Source: Candidatus Avimonas caecicola
GTDB lineage: Bacteria; Bacillota; Clostridia; Oscillospirales; Acutalibacteraceae
Assembly: GCA_904419875.1 (NCBI GenBank)
Contig: CAJFTG010000023.1
Location: forward strand, 1 to 36,946
DNA length: 36,946 nucleotides
Reading direction: 5' to 3'
Below the pieces are notes generated by a model. It did not search any database. It worked only from the letters and a program-made list of their open reading frames with translations, and had not been told where the DNA came from. The translations under genes and the position numbers were made by a program. Positions 8,467 through 17,311 of the stretch are shown piece after piece (position 1 is the first letter of the stretch; every line of letters begins with the position of its first letter).

Positions 8467-9321
8467 ATGTTGAAAAGACAATTGAACCGATCGATTTGGG
8501 GAAATTTCCTTTTGTTCCTGGTGCTGGCGGCCGGCGGGCTGTTCACCTCCCTGCCGTTTCTCTACGCGATCAGCAACGCGTTCAAGCCGCTGGACCAGCT
8601 GTACCTGTTTCCGCCGCCTCTCCTCGTCACCAACCCGACGACCGAGCATTTCGTCCAGCTGGCCCAGCTGGCGTCCGATTTCTGGGTGCCGCTGTCCCGC
8701 TACATATTCAACAGCCTGTTCGTCAGCGTCACGGCGACGGTCGGCCATGTCTTTCTGTCCAGCATGGCGGCGTATCCGCTGGCGAAGGACCGGTTTCCCG
8801 GCAAGCGGGTCATCCAGAAGGTCATTGTCATGTCCCTGCTGTTTACCGGGGCGGTCACCCAGCTCCCGCAGTATATCGTCATGTCCAGGCTGCAAATCCT
8901 CAACACCTATGCGGCGCTGATCCTGCCGATGTTCATGTCCTCGCTGGGACTGTATCTGATGCAGAATTTCATGGTGCAGATTCCCGATTCCATGCTGGAG
9001 GCGGCCCGGATCGACGGCGCGGGGGAATGGCGGATTTATTGGTCGGTGGTCATGCCCAACTGCCGTCCGGCCTGGCTGACGCTGACGATTTTCGCCTTTC
9101 AGCAGATCTGGAACAACAACGGCAATCTGTATATTTACAGCGAAGAGCTGAAGGGCCTGCCCTCCATCCTGAGTTCGATTGCGGCGGGGGGGAGCGGGAT
9201 CGCCCGCGCGGGGGTAAGCGCCGCCGCCTCGCTGCTGATCCTGATTCCGCCGGTGGTGATCTTCCTGATCACCCAGGGTTCCGTGGTGGAAACGATGACC
9301 ACCTCCGGGCTTAAGGAATAA
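8467..9321 (+). CDS. Carbohydrate ABC transporter permease, MalG/UgpE type (importer 1)
   Basis: 284 aa with about six membrane segments. An early AISNAFKPLDQLYLFPP stretch is typical of MalG-type permeases after the first helix, and the EAA loop begins near residue 178 (EAARIDGAGEWRIYWSVVMP). It starts ten bases after the stop of the partner permease, so the two are translationally close. It should form the heterodimeric channel of importer 1. The last residues (VETMTTSGLKE) match the conserved C-terminal pattern of this family. Confidence 0.93.
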   Translation: MLKRQLNRSIWGNFLLFLVLAAGGLFTSLPFLYAISNAFKPLDQLYLFPPPLLVTNPTTEHFVQLAQLASDFWVPLSRYIFNSLFVSVTATVGHVFLSSMAAYPLAKDRFPGKRVIQKVIVMSLLFTGAVTQLPQYIVMSRLQILNTYAALILPMFMSSLGLYLMQNFMVQIPDSMLEAARIDGAGEWRIYWSVVMPNCRPAWLTLTIFAFQQIWNNNGNLYIYSEELKGLPSILSSIAAGGSGIARAGVSAAASLLILIPPVVIFLITQGSVVETMTTSGLKE

Positions 9322-9399
9322 CGGAAACCCGGCAGGGGAAAGCCGCCGCGGCGAAGGGACGCCGAAACGATTATGGGACAAAAGGAAAAGGGTGAACGG

Positions 9400-11496
9400 A
9401 TGGAGAAGCCAAGTCGCATAGGAAAAATCCTGCGGACCCTGGCGGCCGCCGCCGTGCTGCTGGGACTGCCGCTTTCCGCCGCCGCGGAAGGCCCGTACAA
9501 AAACTATACCTACGACGCTTACGACAACGCCGTCCCCACGGCGGCCGGGTATCTGCCCGACCGGCTGGTGAGCGGCGACGATCTCGGGGTCGGCCCGTTC
9601 AACGGCCCGACGGACCTGTATTTTGACAACCAGGCGTATCTGTACCTTCTGGACGCGGGAAACAGCCGCATTGTGGTGATGAACCGGGATTTGACCCTTT
9701 CCCGGGTGATCCGGCCTGCCGACGAAAGCGGCGCGGCGATCACCTTTCAGAATGCCCAGGGCCTTTTTGTCCGGGACGGCACGCTGTATGTGGCGGATAT
9801 GGACGCCAAGCAGGTGTATATTCTGGACAGCGAAGGGCGGCAGACGGGCGCCATCGGCGCGCCGGTTTCCGCCGTCCTGCCCGCCGGCTTTGACTACAAG
9901 CCGAGCAAGGTGCTGGTGGATTCCACCGGGATGGTCTATGTGATCTCCTACGGCTGCTACAGCGGCGCGCTGCAATTCAACGCCGCCGGCGAGTTTCTGG
10001 GCTTTTACGGCAGCGAGAGCGTGACCATGACCGCCGACCTGGTGATGGCGAAGATCTGGGCCAAAATTGTCCCCAAAAGCATGAGCAGCTCCCAGATTCG
10101 GGCGGTGCCGGTGAATTACAACAATTTTGACCTGGGGGAGGACGACCTGATCTATACCACCAAGGACGACGTGGAGAGCACCAACGGCCAGGTCCGCAAG
10201 CTGAACTACTACGGGAAAAACCTGCTTTTTTACAACGGAACGGGCCAGGTGCGCACCTACGGCGATCTGGACACGTATACCACCAACCAGGGCTATATGG
10301 CCTCCATCCTCAGCGATGTGGACGTGGATGAAAACGGCTTCATCAGCGTGCTGGACACGCGGCACAACCGGATTTTTCAGTATGACCGGGATTCCAACCT
10401 CCTGTTCATCTTCGGGGGGAGCACCGGCCAGCTCGGCTGCTTTACGGCCCCCTGCGCGCTGGAAAGCTACGACGACCAGGTGCTGGTGCTGGACCGCCAG
10501 ACCGGTTCGATCACCGTGATGAAGGCGACCTATCTGGCCAAAACCATCCGGGCGGGCTCCCTTCTCCTTTCCGGCGGGCATTACGCCGAGGGGAAACCCC
10601 TGTGGGAAGAGGTCCTGCGCTACGACGGGAATTACACCCTGGCCAACGTCGGCCTGGGCAAGGCGTATGAGGCGCAGCGGGACTATCAGGCGTCCCTGGA
10701 ATACTTTTACACCGCCAACGACCGGGAGGGCTATTCCAACGCCTTTTACCAATACCGGTCGGAGGTCCTCCGCCAATGGTTCCCCGCCATCCTGATCGGG
10801 GTGGTGGCGCTGTTCGCCCTGTCGGCGGCGCTGGGGTATGTCCGCCGGCGGCGGAAGGCCGTCAGCGACTACGACATCCGGGTGACCGCCCTGCGGTATC
10901 CGTTTTACACCATGCGGCACCCGTTCAAGGGGTACACGGCGCTGAAGGAAGAGAAAAAAGGGTCCAAGTACATTGCGCACGGGATTCTGCTGCTGTTCTT
11001 TGCCGTCAGCATTTTCGTCCGGCAGAACACCAGCTTCCTGTTCACCGAAAGCCGGCCGGAGGACTTCAACATCGGCTATACCTTTGTCTCCACCGTGGGG
11101 ATTTTCGCCATTGCGGTGCTTTCCAACTGGGCGCTGAGCACCCTGATGAACGGGGAAGGCCGGTTCATGGAAATCTGGACCTTCGGCGCCTATGCGCTGC
11201 TGCCCTATGTGATCGCGATGGTGCCGCTGACGATCCTCAGCAATGTACTGGTCACGGATGAAGGGGCGTTTTTCCGCATTGCGGTGGGCGTGGTGTACGC
11301 CTGGGTGTTCATCGGCATCGTCATGGCGGTGCGGGAGGTCCACCAGTTCACTATGAAGCAGACCGTTCTGTCCCTGCTGGGGACGCTGCTCGGCGTGGTG
11401 ATAATCGGCGCGCTGTACGCCATCATCTACAGCATGTTCACCCAGCTCGTCAGCTTCGCGGGGACGGCGGTCAGCGAGCTGCTGCTGCGGCTATGA
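9400..11496 (+). CDS. NHL-type beta-propeller, TPR-like and Yip1-domain membrane protein
   Basis: 698 aa. After a signal peptide (to Ala-Ala-Ala-Glu) come NHL-like repeats at about 50-385 (NGPTDLYFDNQAYLYLLDAG, LFVRDGTLYVADMDAKQVYI, VDENGFISVLDTRHNRIFQY). A TPR-like helical stretch follows (about 390-450; YAEGKPLWEEVLRYDGNYTL). A membrane helix lies near 460-478, then a loop with YPFYTMRHPFKGY at about 499 and a multi-span Yip1-type domain to the end. The propeller would therefore sit outside the cell. The ATG at 9400 gives the cleanest signal peptide; another in-frame ATG is at 9373. It lies between importer 1 and the DUF5696 gene and may scaffold the transporter or sense glycan; that role is inference. 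Confidence 0.85.
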   Translation: MEKPSRIGKILRTLAAAAVLLGLPLSAAAEGPYKNYTYDAYDNAVPTAAGYLPDRLVSGDDLGVGPFNGPTDLYFDNQAYLYLLDAGNSRIVVMNRDLTLSRVIRPADESGAAITFQNAQGLFVRDGTLYVADMDAKQVYILDSEGRQTGAIGAPVSAVLPAGFDYKPSKVLVDSTGMVYVISYGCYSGALQFNAAGEFLGFYGSESVTMTADLVMAKIWAKIVPKSMSSSQIRAVPVNYNNFDLGEDDLIYTTKDDVESTNGQVRKLNYYGKNLLFYNGTGQVRTYGDLDTYTTNQGYMASILSDVDVDENGFISVLDTRHNRIFQYDRDSNLLFIFGGSTGQLGCFTAPCALESYDDQVLVLDRQTGSITVMKATYLAKTIRAGSLLLSGGHYAEGKPLWEEVLRYDGNYTLANVGLGKAYEAQRDYQASLEYFYTANDREGYSNAFYQYRSEVLRQWFPAILIGVVALFALSAALGYVRRRRKAVSDYDIRVTALRYPFYTMRHPFKGYTALKEEKKGSKYIAHGILLLFFAVSIFVRQNTSFLFTESRPEDFNIGYTFVSTVGIFAIAVLSNWALSTLMNGEGRFMEIWTFGAYALLPYVIAMVPLTILSNVLVTDEGAFFRIAVGVVYAWVFIGIVMAVREVHQFTMKQTVLSLLGTLLGVVIIGALYAIIYSMFTQLVSFAGTAVSELLLRL

Positions 11497-11537
11497 CCGC
11501 CCCTTGTGCATGACGTGGATAAACGGGAGGGAACGAT

Positions 11538-13835
11538 TTGAACAGTCGCTTGAAACGGGCATTCCATCGGGCCGCGGCGGTCCTGCTCCTGCTCTGCCTG
11601 GGGGTCGGCGTCCTGCTGTCTCCCGCGGACGGCGCCCTCTCCGCGCCGTCTCCTTCCGCCGCTGCCGCTGTTGACCCCGGCGCCGGCTGGCGGTTTGACG
11701 AGGCTTCCCCTCTGGCGGAAACGGCGGAGGAGGGGTATTCCTATGCGGGCGAGAATGACCGCTGGGGGATGTTTTTCAACTATGAAACGGGCGCCGTCCT
11801 GATCGCGGAGAAGGACGGCGGCCCGGTATGGCGCAGCACGCCGGAACGCTATGACGAGGACGAGGAGCTGGCCAACAGCGTCAAGATGACCTACGACTCC
11901 CAGCTGCTGATGAAATATGCCGACCAGAGCGCCAATATATACGAGCTGAGCAGCCACGCCTACAGCGTGCGGCAGGACGGCTTCCGGGCGGAGCCGATCC
12001 GGGGCGGCGTCCGGGCGGTGTACACCTTCCCCAAGCAGGGGATTACGATACCGGTGGAATATGTGCTCACCGAGGACGGGCTGAGCGCCCGGGTGCCGTT
12101 GGCGGAGATCACGGAAGCGGACGACCGCTATCAGCTCACCGGCTTTTCCCTCCTGCCGTACTTCGGCGCGGGCGGCCGGGAGGACGAGGGGTACCTGGTG
12201 GTGCCGGACGGTTCGGGCGCGCTTATTGAGTTCAACAACGGCAAAGCCGCCTACGGCGACTACAGCCAGTACCTCTACGGCCGGGACACGGCGGTGGAGC
12301 AGAAGGCGGCCGGCGGCAGCGAGGAGACCGCCCTGCTGCCGGTGTACGGCGTGCGCAACGGGGACGCGTCCATGCTGGCGGTTATCCGCTCCGGCGCCTC
12401 CCGCTCCATCATCAACGCCAAGGTCTCCAGCGCTAAAAACGCGTTCAACACCGTGTATTCCGAATTTGTATACCGGGACAGCACCATGGCGAGCTTCAAC
12501 GACAAGGCGTGGAACAAAAAGGAGGTGCGGGTTTTTGAGGAGGACCCGCCCGCCCTGGAGGAATACGCCGTAACCTATTGCCTTCTGGACAGCGGCGGCA
12601 CCTATGTGGACATGGCCCGCCGATACCGGGAGTATCTGCTGGAGGAGGGGGCGCTCACCCCCGCCGTGCAGCCGGGCGATTATCCGCTGTGCGTGAACCT
12701 GTACGGTTCGGTGGTGGCGATGAAGCATATCCTCGGCTTCCCTGTGGATGCCGAAACCCCGCTCACCACCTATGAGGACGCGCGCGGGATCCTGGAGTCG
12801 CTCCGGGAGGCGGGCGTGGAGGACATGACGCTCAAATACAGCGCCTGGCTGAACGGCGGACCGGAGGGGGCCATCCCCATCGACGCCAGGCCTTCCGGCG
12901 TGCTGGGAGGCCGCAAGGGGCTTGCAGCGCTGGCGGACTATATGGCGCAGGCGGGTATCGACAGCTATGGGGACGTCAATCTCACGGACATGTATAAAAG
13001 CCGGCTGGGGTATCTGAAAAGCTTTGACAGCGCGAAGATGCTCAACCAGTCCCCGGCCGTGCAGTATTCCTATAAGCGGAGCACCGGCCAGCAGGATGAG
13101 GAGGCGGCCGCCTGGAATCTTCTCAACCCGCTCAAGGTGGCCTCCGCGGCGCAAAAGGCGGCGGAGAAGCTGAAGGGCAGCGGGCTGACCGGCGCGGCGG
13201 CGGATACGCTGTGCCGCAAGCTGTATTCCAGCTTCAACGAGGAGGGGATGGACCGGGTGAGCGCCGAGCGTCTGTGGGCGCAGAGCCTGGAGGCGCTCCG
13301 CAGCGCCGGGGACGGGCTGCTCTGCGACGCCCCGAACGCTTACGCCCTGCCGTACGCGACCTTTGTCTCCTCGCTTCCCGCACAGTCCAGCGGCTATGCC
13401 GTGGAGGACGCCTCCATCCCCTTTTACCAGATCGTGCTGCACGGCGTCCTGCCCTATTCCATGCCCTCCGCCAACCAGACGAGCGACCATCGGGTCGCGG
13501 TGCTGCGGGCGCTGGAGACGGGAAGCAGCCTGCAGTATACCTGGATTGCCCGCAATATCGACAAGGTGCGGGACACCTCGCTCAACGTCCTTTACAGCGC
13601 CGACGCCGCCGACTGGCTGGATGCTGCGGCGGATGCTTACGGGGAGATCCGCGGCTTTATGGAGCAGGTCGCCGACCAGGGGATCGCGAACCATGAAATT
13701 CTGCGGAAAGACCTGGTGCGCACCACCTATGACAATGGGATGTGGGTGCTGGTCAATTACACGGACGAGGCGGTCCGGGTGGAGGACGTGACGGTGGAAG
13801 CCCGCGGTTATGTGTTCTCCGGACCGGACGCGTAA
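11538..13835 (+). CDS. DUF5696-family secreted protein, probable glycan-acting enzyme
   Basis: 765 aa starting with TTG, with GGGAGG seven bases upstream and an N-terminal hydrophobic signal (AAAVLLLLCLGVGVLLSP). The region with YLVVPDGSGALIEFNNGK and YSQYLYGRD is characteristic of the DUF5696 family, which I recognise by pattern. The second half (DMTLKYSAWLNGG, YGDVNLTDMYKSRLGYLKSF, then a strand with LLCDAPNAYALPYA) suggests a TIM-barrel glycosidase-like fold. The catalytic residues are not established from sequence alone. It lies directly between the Yip1 gene and the second permease pair, 22 bases before the latter, which suggests it cuts or processes the glycan that the two importers take up. 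Confidence 0.8.
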   Translation: MNSRLKRAFHRAAAVLLLLCLGVGVLLSPADGALSAPSPSAAAAVDPGAGWRFDEASPLAETAEEGYSYAGENDRWGMFFNYETGAVLIAEKDGGPVWRSTPERYDEDEELANSVKMTYDSQLLMKYADQSANIYELSSHAYSVRQDGFRAEPIRGGVRAVYTFPKQGITIPVEYVLTEDGLSARVPLAEITEADDRYQLTGFSLLPYFGAGGREDEGYLVVPDGSGALIEFNNGKAAYGDYSQYLYGRDTAVEQKAAGGSEETALLPVYGVRNGDASMLAVIRSGASRSIINAKVSSAKNAFNTVYSEFVYRDSTMASFNDKAWNKKEVRVFEEDPPALEEYAVTYCLLDSGGTYVDMARRYREYLLEEGALTPAVQPGDYPLCVNLYGSVVAMKHILGFPVDAETPLTTYEDARGILESLREAGVEDMTLKYSAWLNGGPEGAIPIDARPSGVLGGRKGLAALADYMAQAGIDSYGDVNLTDMYKSRLGYLKSFDSAKMLNQSPAVQYSYKRSTGQQDEEAAAWNLLNPLKVASAAQKAAEKLKGSGLTGAAADTLCRKLYSSFNEEGMDRVSAERLWAQSLEALRSAGDGLLCDAPNAYALPYATFVSSLPAQSSGYAVEDASIPFYQIVLHGVLPYSMPSANQTSDHRVAVLRALETGSSLQYTWIARNIDKVRDTSLNVLYSADAADWLDAAADAYGEIRGFMEQVADQGIANHEILRKDLVRTTYDNGMWVLVNYTDEAVRVEDVTVEARGYVFSGPDA

Positions 13836-13857
13836 GGCGGGAAAGGGGGTAAACCGG

Positions 13858-14769
13858 ATGAAAACCGAGAAAAGGAAACGGCCGGGCTTCCGGCTGAGCT
13901 TCACCGCCCGGCGGGCCGTCGCCGGCCGCCTGTTCCTCCTTCCCTGGATGATCGGCGCCCTGTATTTCTTTGTCCTGCCCTTTATTCAGGGCGTGGTGTA
14001 CACGGTCAACAAGGTGAGCTTCACGCCGCAGGGGGTGCAGTTTACCTTTGTGGGGTTCAAAAACTATCTCTCCGCCTTTACCGACCTGGATTTTACCAAA
14101 AACCTGACCAGCTCCTTGACCAATATGATTCCCCAGGTGGTCATCATCGTATTTTTCAGCCTGTTCGTCGCCATTATTCTGCGGGGGAAATTCCGCGGCC
14201 GGGCGCTGGCCCGCGCCATATTCTTTCTCCCGGTCATCATCTCCTCCGGCGTGGTGATCACGGTGCTCAAGGAAAACGTGATGTCCGGCGTGGGGATGGG
14301 GATGAAGGAGGCGTCCTTCCTGTTTGAAGCGCCCTCCTTTGAGGACACGCTGTCCAACCTGGGGCTGCCGCAGAAGGTGCTGGAGATTTTCACCAGCATT
14401 GTCAATCAGCTGTTCGACCTGATGTGGAAGTCCGGCGTGCAGATTCTGCTGCTGCTCGCGGCGGTGAACAACATCCCGCAGAGTTCCTATGAGGTGGCGG
14501 ACATGGAAGGGGCCACCGAATGGGAAAAGTTCTGGAAAATCACCTTCCCGATGGTTTCGCCGACACTGCTGGTGGCGGTGATCTACTCGATCATCGATTC
14601 CTTTACCGATTACGGCAACAGCGTGATGCGGATGGTTTCGGAGAAGATGAGCCAGGGTTATTACGAATACAGCAGCACGCTGGCTTTCATCTACTTCGGG
14701 TGCGTGCTTCTCATCATCGGCCTGGTGGGCCTTATCCTGTCCCGCCGCGTTTTCTATGCTTCCGAATAG
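13858..14769 (+). CDS. Sugar ABC transporter permease, MalF type (importer 2)
   Basis: 303 aa with about six membrane segments starting at GRLFLLPWMIGALYFFVLPF. The EAA loop is near residue 210 (EVADMEGATEWEKFWKITFP). The ATG at 13858 is preceded by AAAGGGGG; an upstream in-frame ATG at 13810 lies inside the DUF5696 gene and is unlikely. It is the first gene of a second complete importer (permease, permease, binding protein) and is clearly divergent from the importer 1 permease. The substrate is probably related to that of importer 1, since both share the operon. Confidence 0.92.
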   Translation: MKTEKRKRPGFRLSFTARRAVAGRLFLLPWMIGALYFFVLPFIQGVVYTVNKVSFTPQGVQFTFVGFKNYLSAFTDLDFTKNLTSSLTNMIPQVVIIVFFSLFVAIILRGKFRGRALARAIFFLPVIISSGVVITVLKENVMSGVGMGMKEASFLFEAPSFEDTLSNLGLPQKVLEIFTSIVNQLFDLMWKSGVQILLLLAAVNNIPQSSYEVADMEGATEWEKFWKITFPMVSPTLLVAVIYSIIDSFTDYGNSVMRMVSEKMSQGYYEYSSTLAFIYFGCVLLIIGLVGLILSRRVFYASE

Positions 14770-14824
14770 GCGCGCTTTGGGCGGCAGGCCGAACGGAGCG
14801 AGCCTATGCAAAAGGAGGAAGACC

Positions 14825-15832
14825 ATGCCGTATATCACCAGAGCCGGAAAGGGCGGGGTCCCGCGTTTCCGGCATCACAAGCAGGAGGTTTACCACAAGA
14901 TCGCCGCATTCGGCAAGGCGGCGCTGCGCACGGCGTTTCTGCTGGGGATCGGTTTCGTGATGCTGTATCCGGTGCTGTTTATCCTCAGCGGCGCCTTCAA
15001 GGCCAAGCAGGATGTATATGACCCCACGGTCATCTGGTTCCCCAAGCATTACAGCCTGGAGGCCATGGGGCTGGCGCTGGACACGCTGAAATTCGGCAAA
15101 TCGGTCGGCAGGACGCTGGCGATTCTGGTGCCGAGCGTCCTGTTGCAGATGGTGTCCACCCTGATGGCCGGATACGGATTCGCGCGCTTCAGGTTCCGGG
15201 AGAGGGGGATTCTGTTCGCCCTGCTGATTTTCACCATCATCGTGCCGGTGCAGAACCTCATCGTCCCGCTTTACGCGAATTTTCAGAGCTTCGACATGCT
15301 GGGGGCGGGTTATCTGTTCGGCGCGGTCACGGGGGAAGGGCTTCCCAATCTGCTGGACACCAATCTGCCGTTCTATCTAATGGCGGCGTTCGGCATGGGC
15401 ATCCGGTCGGGGCTGTACATTTTCATCATGCGGCAGTTCTTCCGGAATATGCCGGCCGAACTGGAAGAGGCGGCCCTGATCGACGGCTGCGGCAGCGTAA
15501 AAACCTTCACCCGCGTCATGCTGCCCAACGTGGTGCCGGCCCTGGTCACCGTGCTGGTCTTTTCCATCGTGTGGTACTGGAACGATTATTACCAGGCGTC
15601 CATGTTCCTGATGAGCGATCAGACGCTTTCGGTCAACCTGACCATGCTCAACGGCATGCTGAGCATCACGGCGCAGAACGTTGCCGGTCTGACCAGTCAG
15701 GATTTGATGCTGATGCGGGATGCGGTGCTGGAATGCGGCTGCCTGGTCACGCTGCTGCCGCTGCTGGTAATGTACCTGTTTTTGCAGCGGTTTTTTACCG
15801 AAAGCATCGAACGAACGGGAATTGTCGGCTGA
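14825..15832 (+). CDS. Carbohydrate ABC transporter permease, MalG type (importer 2)
   Basis: 335 aa, longer than a usual MalG permease because of a basic, histidine-containing N-terminal extension of about 35 residues (ITRAGKGGVPRFRHHKQEVY). About six membrane segments follow, with the EAA loop near 213 (ELEEAALIDGCGSVKTFTRV). AAGGAGG precedes the ATG at 14825. The C-terminus (QRFFTESIERTGIVG) matches the family ending. It pairs with the permease at 13858; the binding protein at 15910 follows after 77 bases. Confidence 0.92.
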   Translation: MPYITRAGKGGVPRFRHHKQEVYHKIAAFGKAALRTAFLLGIGFVMLYPVLFILSGAFKAKQDVYDPTVIWFPKHYSLEAMGLALDTLKFGKSVGRTLAILVPSVLLQMVSTLMAGYGFARFRFRERGILFALLIFTIIVPVQNLIVPLYANFQSFDMLGAGYLFGAVTGEGLPNLLDTNLPFYLMAAFGMGIRSGLYIFIMRQFFRNMPAELEEAALIDGCGSVKTFTRVMLPNVVPALVTVLVFSIVWYWNDYYQASMFLMSDQTLSVNLTMLNGMLSITAQNVAGLTSQDLMLMRDAVLECGCLVTLLPLLVMYLFLQRFFTESIERTGIVG

Positions 15833-15866
15833 GGCCCCCGGGCTGTCTGCCGAATTCTGATCACAC

Positions 15867-15903
15867 ACTGCAGGAGACTGCAGGAAAGTGCAGGAGAAAG
15901 GAG
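15867..15903 (+). repeat. Three tandem 10-bp repeats leading into the ribosome binding site of the binding-protein gene
   Basis: ACTGCAGGAG (15867-15876), ACTGCAGGAA (15877-15886) and AGTGCAGGAG (15887-15896) run directly into AAAGGAG (15897-15903), seven bases before the ATG at 15910. Each unit carries a Shine-Dalgarno-like core. The repeat may set translation of the binding protein, which importers usually need in excess over the permeases. Confidence 0.7.
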
Positions 15904-15909
15904 ATCACT

Positions 15910-17199
15910 ATGAAAACCAAACGGATTCTTGCGGCGGCGCTGTGTGCGCTCCTCGCCGCCGGCTGGCTGGCAGGCTGCTCGACGGAGACGGGCGGGGGAG
16001 AGAGCAGGCTGGAGGACACCACGATCAACGGCGAAGAGGCGAAGGACCTCAAGTACATCCGACCCGGGCAGAACGCGGACAACGAGAACGATCCGGTCAT
16101 CAGGGCGATTCGGGCTTACGAGAACCTTTACGGCGTCAAGGTCGATGTCATCGCCGCGGATTACGATACCTGGACCACCAAGGTGTTGGCCGCAAGCACC
16201 TCCGGTTCGCCGATCGACGTGATTTACGGCTCGGTTTCGGAGTATCCGCTGTTCGCTATGAAGGGGTATACCCAGCCCATCGAGGAGTATGTGGACCTGA
16301 GCGCGGACTACCTGAACGCGTCGGCGGCGGAGGCGTTCTTCTCCTTCCAGGGCAAGGTTTACTGCGCGGCGGGCAGCACCGTGGCGCCGCTGGTGATGTA
16401 CTACAACAAGGATATGCTTGAGGCGGAGGGGATGGACGACCCGATCGACCTGTACAATGCGGGCGAGTGGACGTTTGACAACTTCCGGAAAATGTGCAAG
16501 GCGCTGACCACCGACACCGACGGGGACGGCAATACCGACCGCTGGGGCCTCTGCTGCTGGTATCCGTGGGCGTTCCTCGGGGCGAACCACACCGCGCTGT
16601 GCACCATCACGGAAGAGGGGAAATACCAGCTCAACCTGGACGACCCGGCGGTGGTGGAGACGCTGGAGTTCGTGCAGGACGCCTACTATACCTCCAAATG
16701 GCGCGGGCTGGACGGCGACAACATCTACACCAGCTTCTATCAGGGCCGCAACGCTTTCCTGAACGAATACAGCTGGTCGGAAACCAGCAATATCATCCCC
16801 GCCAAGGAATCGGGGCAGTTTGACTTTGAATACGGCGTGGCGCCGATGCCCGCCGGCCCGAACAATACCGAGGGCTACAACGTCGCCCATGCGAGCGGCT
16901 TCGGCATCGCGACCGGTTCCGCCAACCCCTACCATGCGGGGAAGCTGATCGAAATGATCCAGGAGTACTCCAAAGCGGATGCGCAGGAGAAAAACCAGAA
17001 GGTTCCCGCCGAGCATCTGGAGCTGTACGAGCAGCTGGCGCAGAAGCCCTTCAACGATTCGTATTACGATTCGGCCATCAAGGACGGCAACGATCTGTTT
17101 GTGCTGATTACGGGCGGCAACAACATTCAGACCAGCATTGCGGCGATCACGCCGGTTTATCAGGAGCTGCTGGACGAGGCGAACGAGGCTTCCGAATAA
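15910..17199 (+). CDS. Extracellular sugar-binding lipoprotein (importer 2)
   Basis: 429 aa. The signal sequence ends in the lipobox LAGC with the lipid-modified Cys at 23, so it is membrane-tethered. The mature protein has the family 1 layout: IRAYENLYGVKVDVIAAD, PIDVIYGSVSEYPLFAMKGY, a CAAGSTVAPLVMYYNKDML hinge segment and EWTFDNFRKMCKALTTDTDG. It has normal length, unlike the binding protein of importer 1. AAAGGAG precedes the ATG at 15910. It captures mono- or oligosaccharide for the permeases at 13858 and 14825. The gene is followed by overlapping hairpins (17214-17267) that would separate its expression from the downstream hydrolases. Confidence 0.95.
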   Translation: MKTKRILAAALCALLAAGWLAGCSTETGGGESRLEDTTINGEEAKDLKYIRPGQNADNENDPVIRAIRAYENLYGVKVDVIAADYDTWTTKVLAASTSGSPIDVIYGSVSEYPLFAMKGYTQPIEEYVDLSADYLNASAAEAFFSFQGKVYCAAGSTVAPLVMYYNKDMLEAEGMDDPIDLYNAGEWTFDNFRKMCKALTTDTDGDGNTDRWGLCCWYPWAFLGANHTALCTITEEGKYQLNLDDPAVVETLEFVQDAYYTSKWRGLDGDNIYTSFYQGRNAFLNEYSWSETSNIIPAKESGQFDFEYGVAPMPAGPNNTEGYNVAHASGFGIATGSANPYHAGKLIEMIQEYSKADAQEKNQKVPAEHLELYEQLAQKPFNDSYYDSAIKDGNDLFVLITGGNNIQTSIAAITPVYQELLDEANEASE

Positions 17200-17213
17200 C
17201 GCCGGCTGCCGGA

Positions 17214-17267
17214 ACGGCCGCGCGGGAGAGGGGCCGGCGCGGCCGTCCTTTTCCGCCGGCCGTTTTT
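17214..17267 (+). terminator. Intrinsic terminator with an overlapping alternative hairpin
   Basis: GGCCGGCG (17232-17239) pairs with CGCCGGCC (17254-17261) and is followed by GTTTTT, a good terminator. A second perfect 10-bp stem (17214-17223 with 17237-17246) uses part of the same bases, so the two cannot form together. This could be an attenuator that decides read-through into the DUF4434 and GH31 genes, or a simple redundant stop. No leader peptide or ligand-binding element was seen. Confidence 0.55.
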
Positions 17268-17311
17268 CCGGCCCGGCACACCACAATACGAGACGAGTGA
17301 GGGATTCCCCG

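Noticed and set aside
15867-15903. Short CRISPR-like array
   Set aside because: The three 10-bp units are directly adjacent, with no spacers, and are too short.
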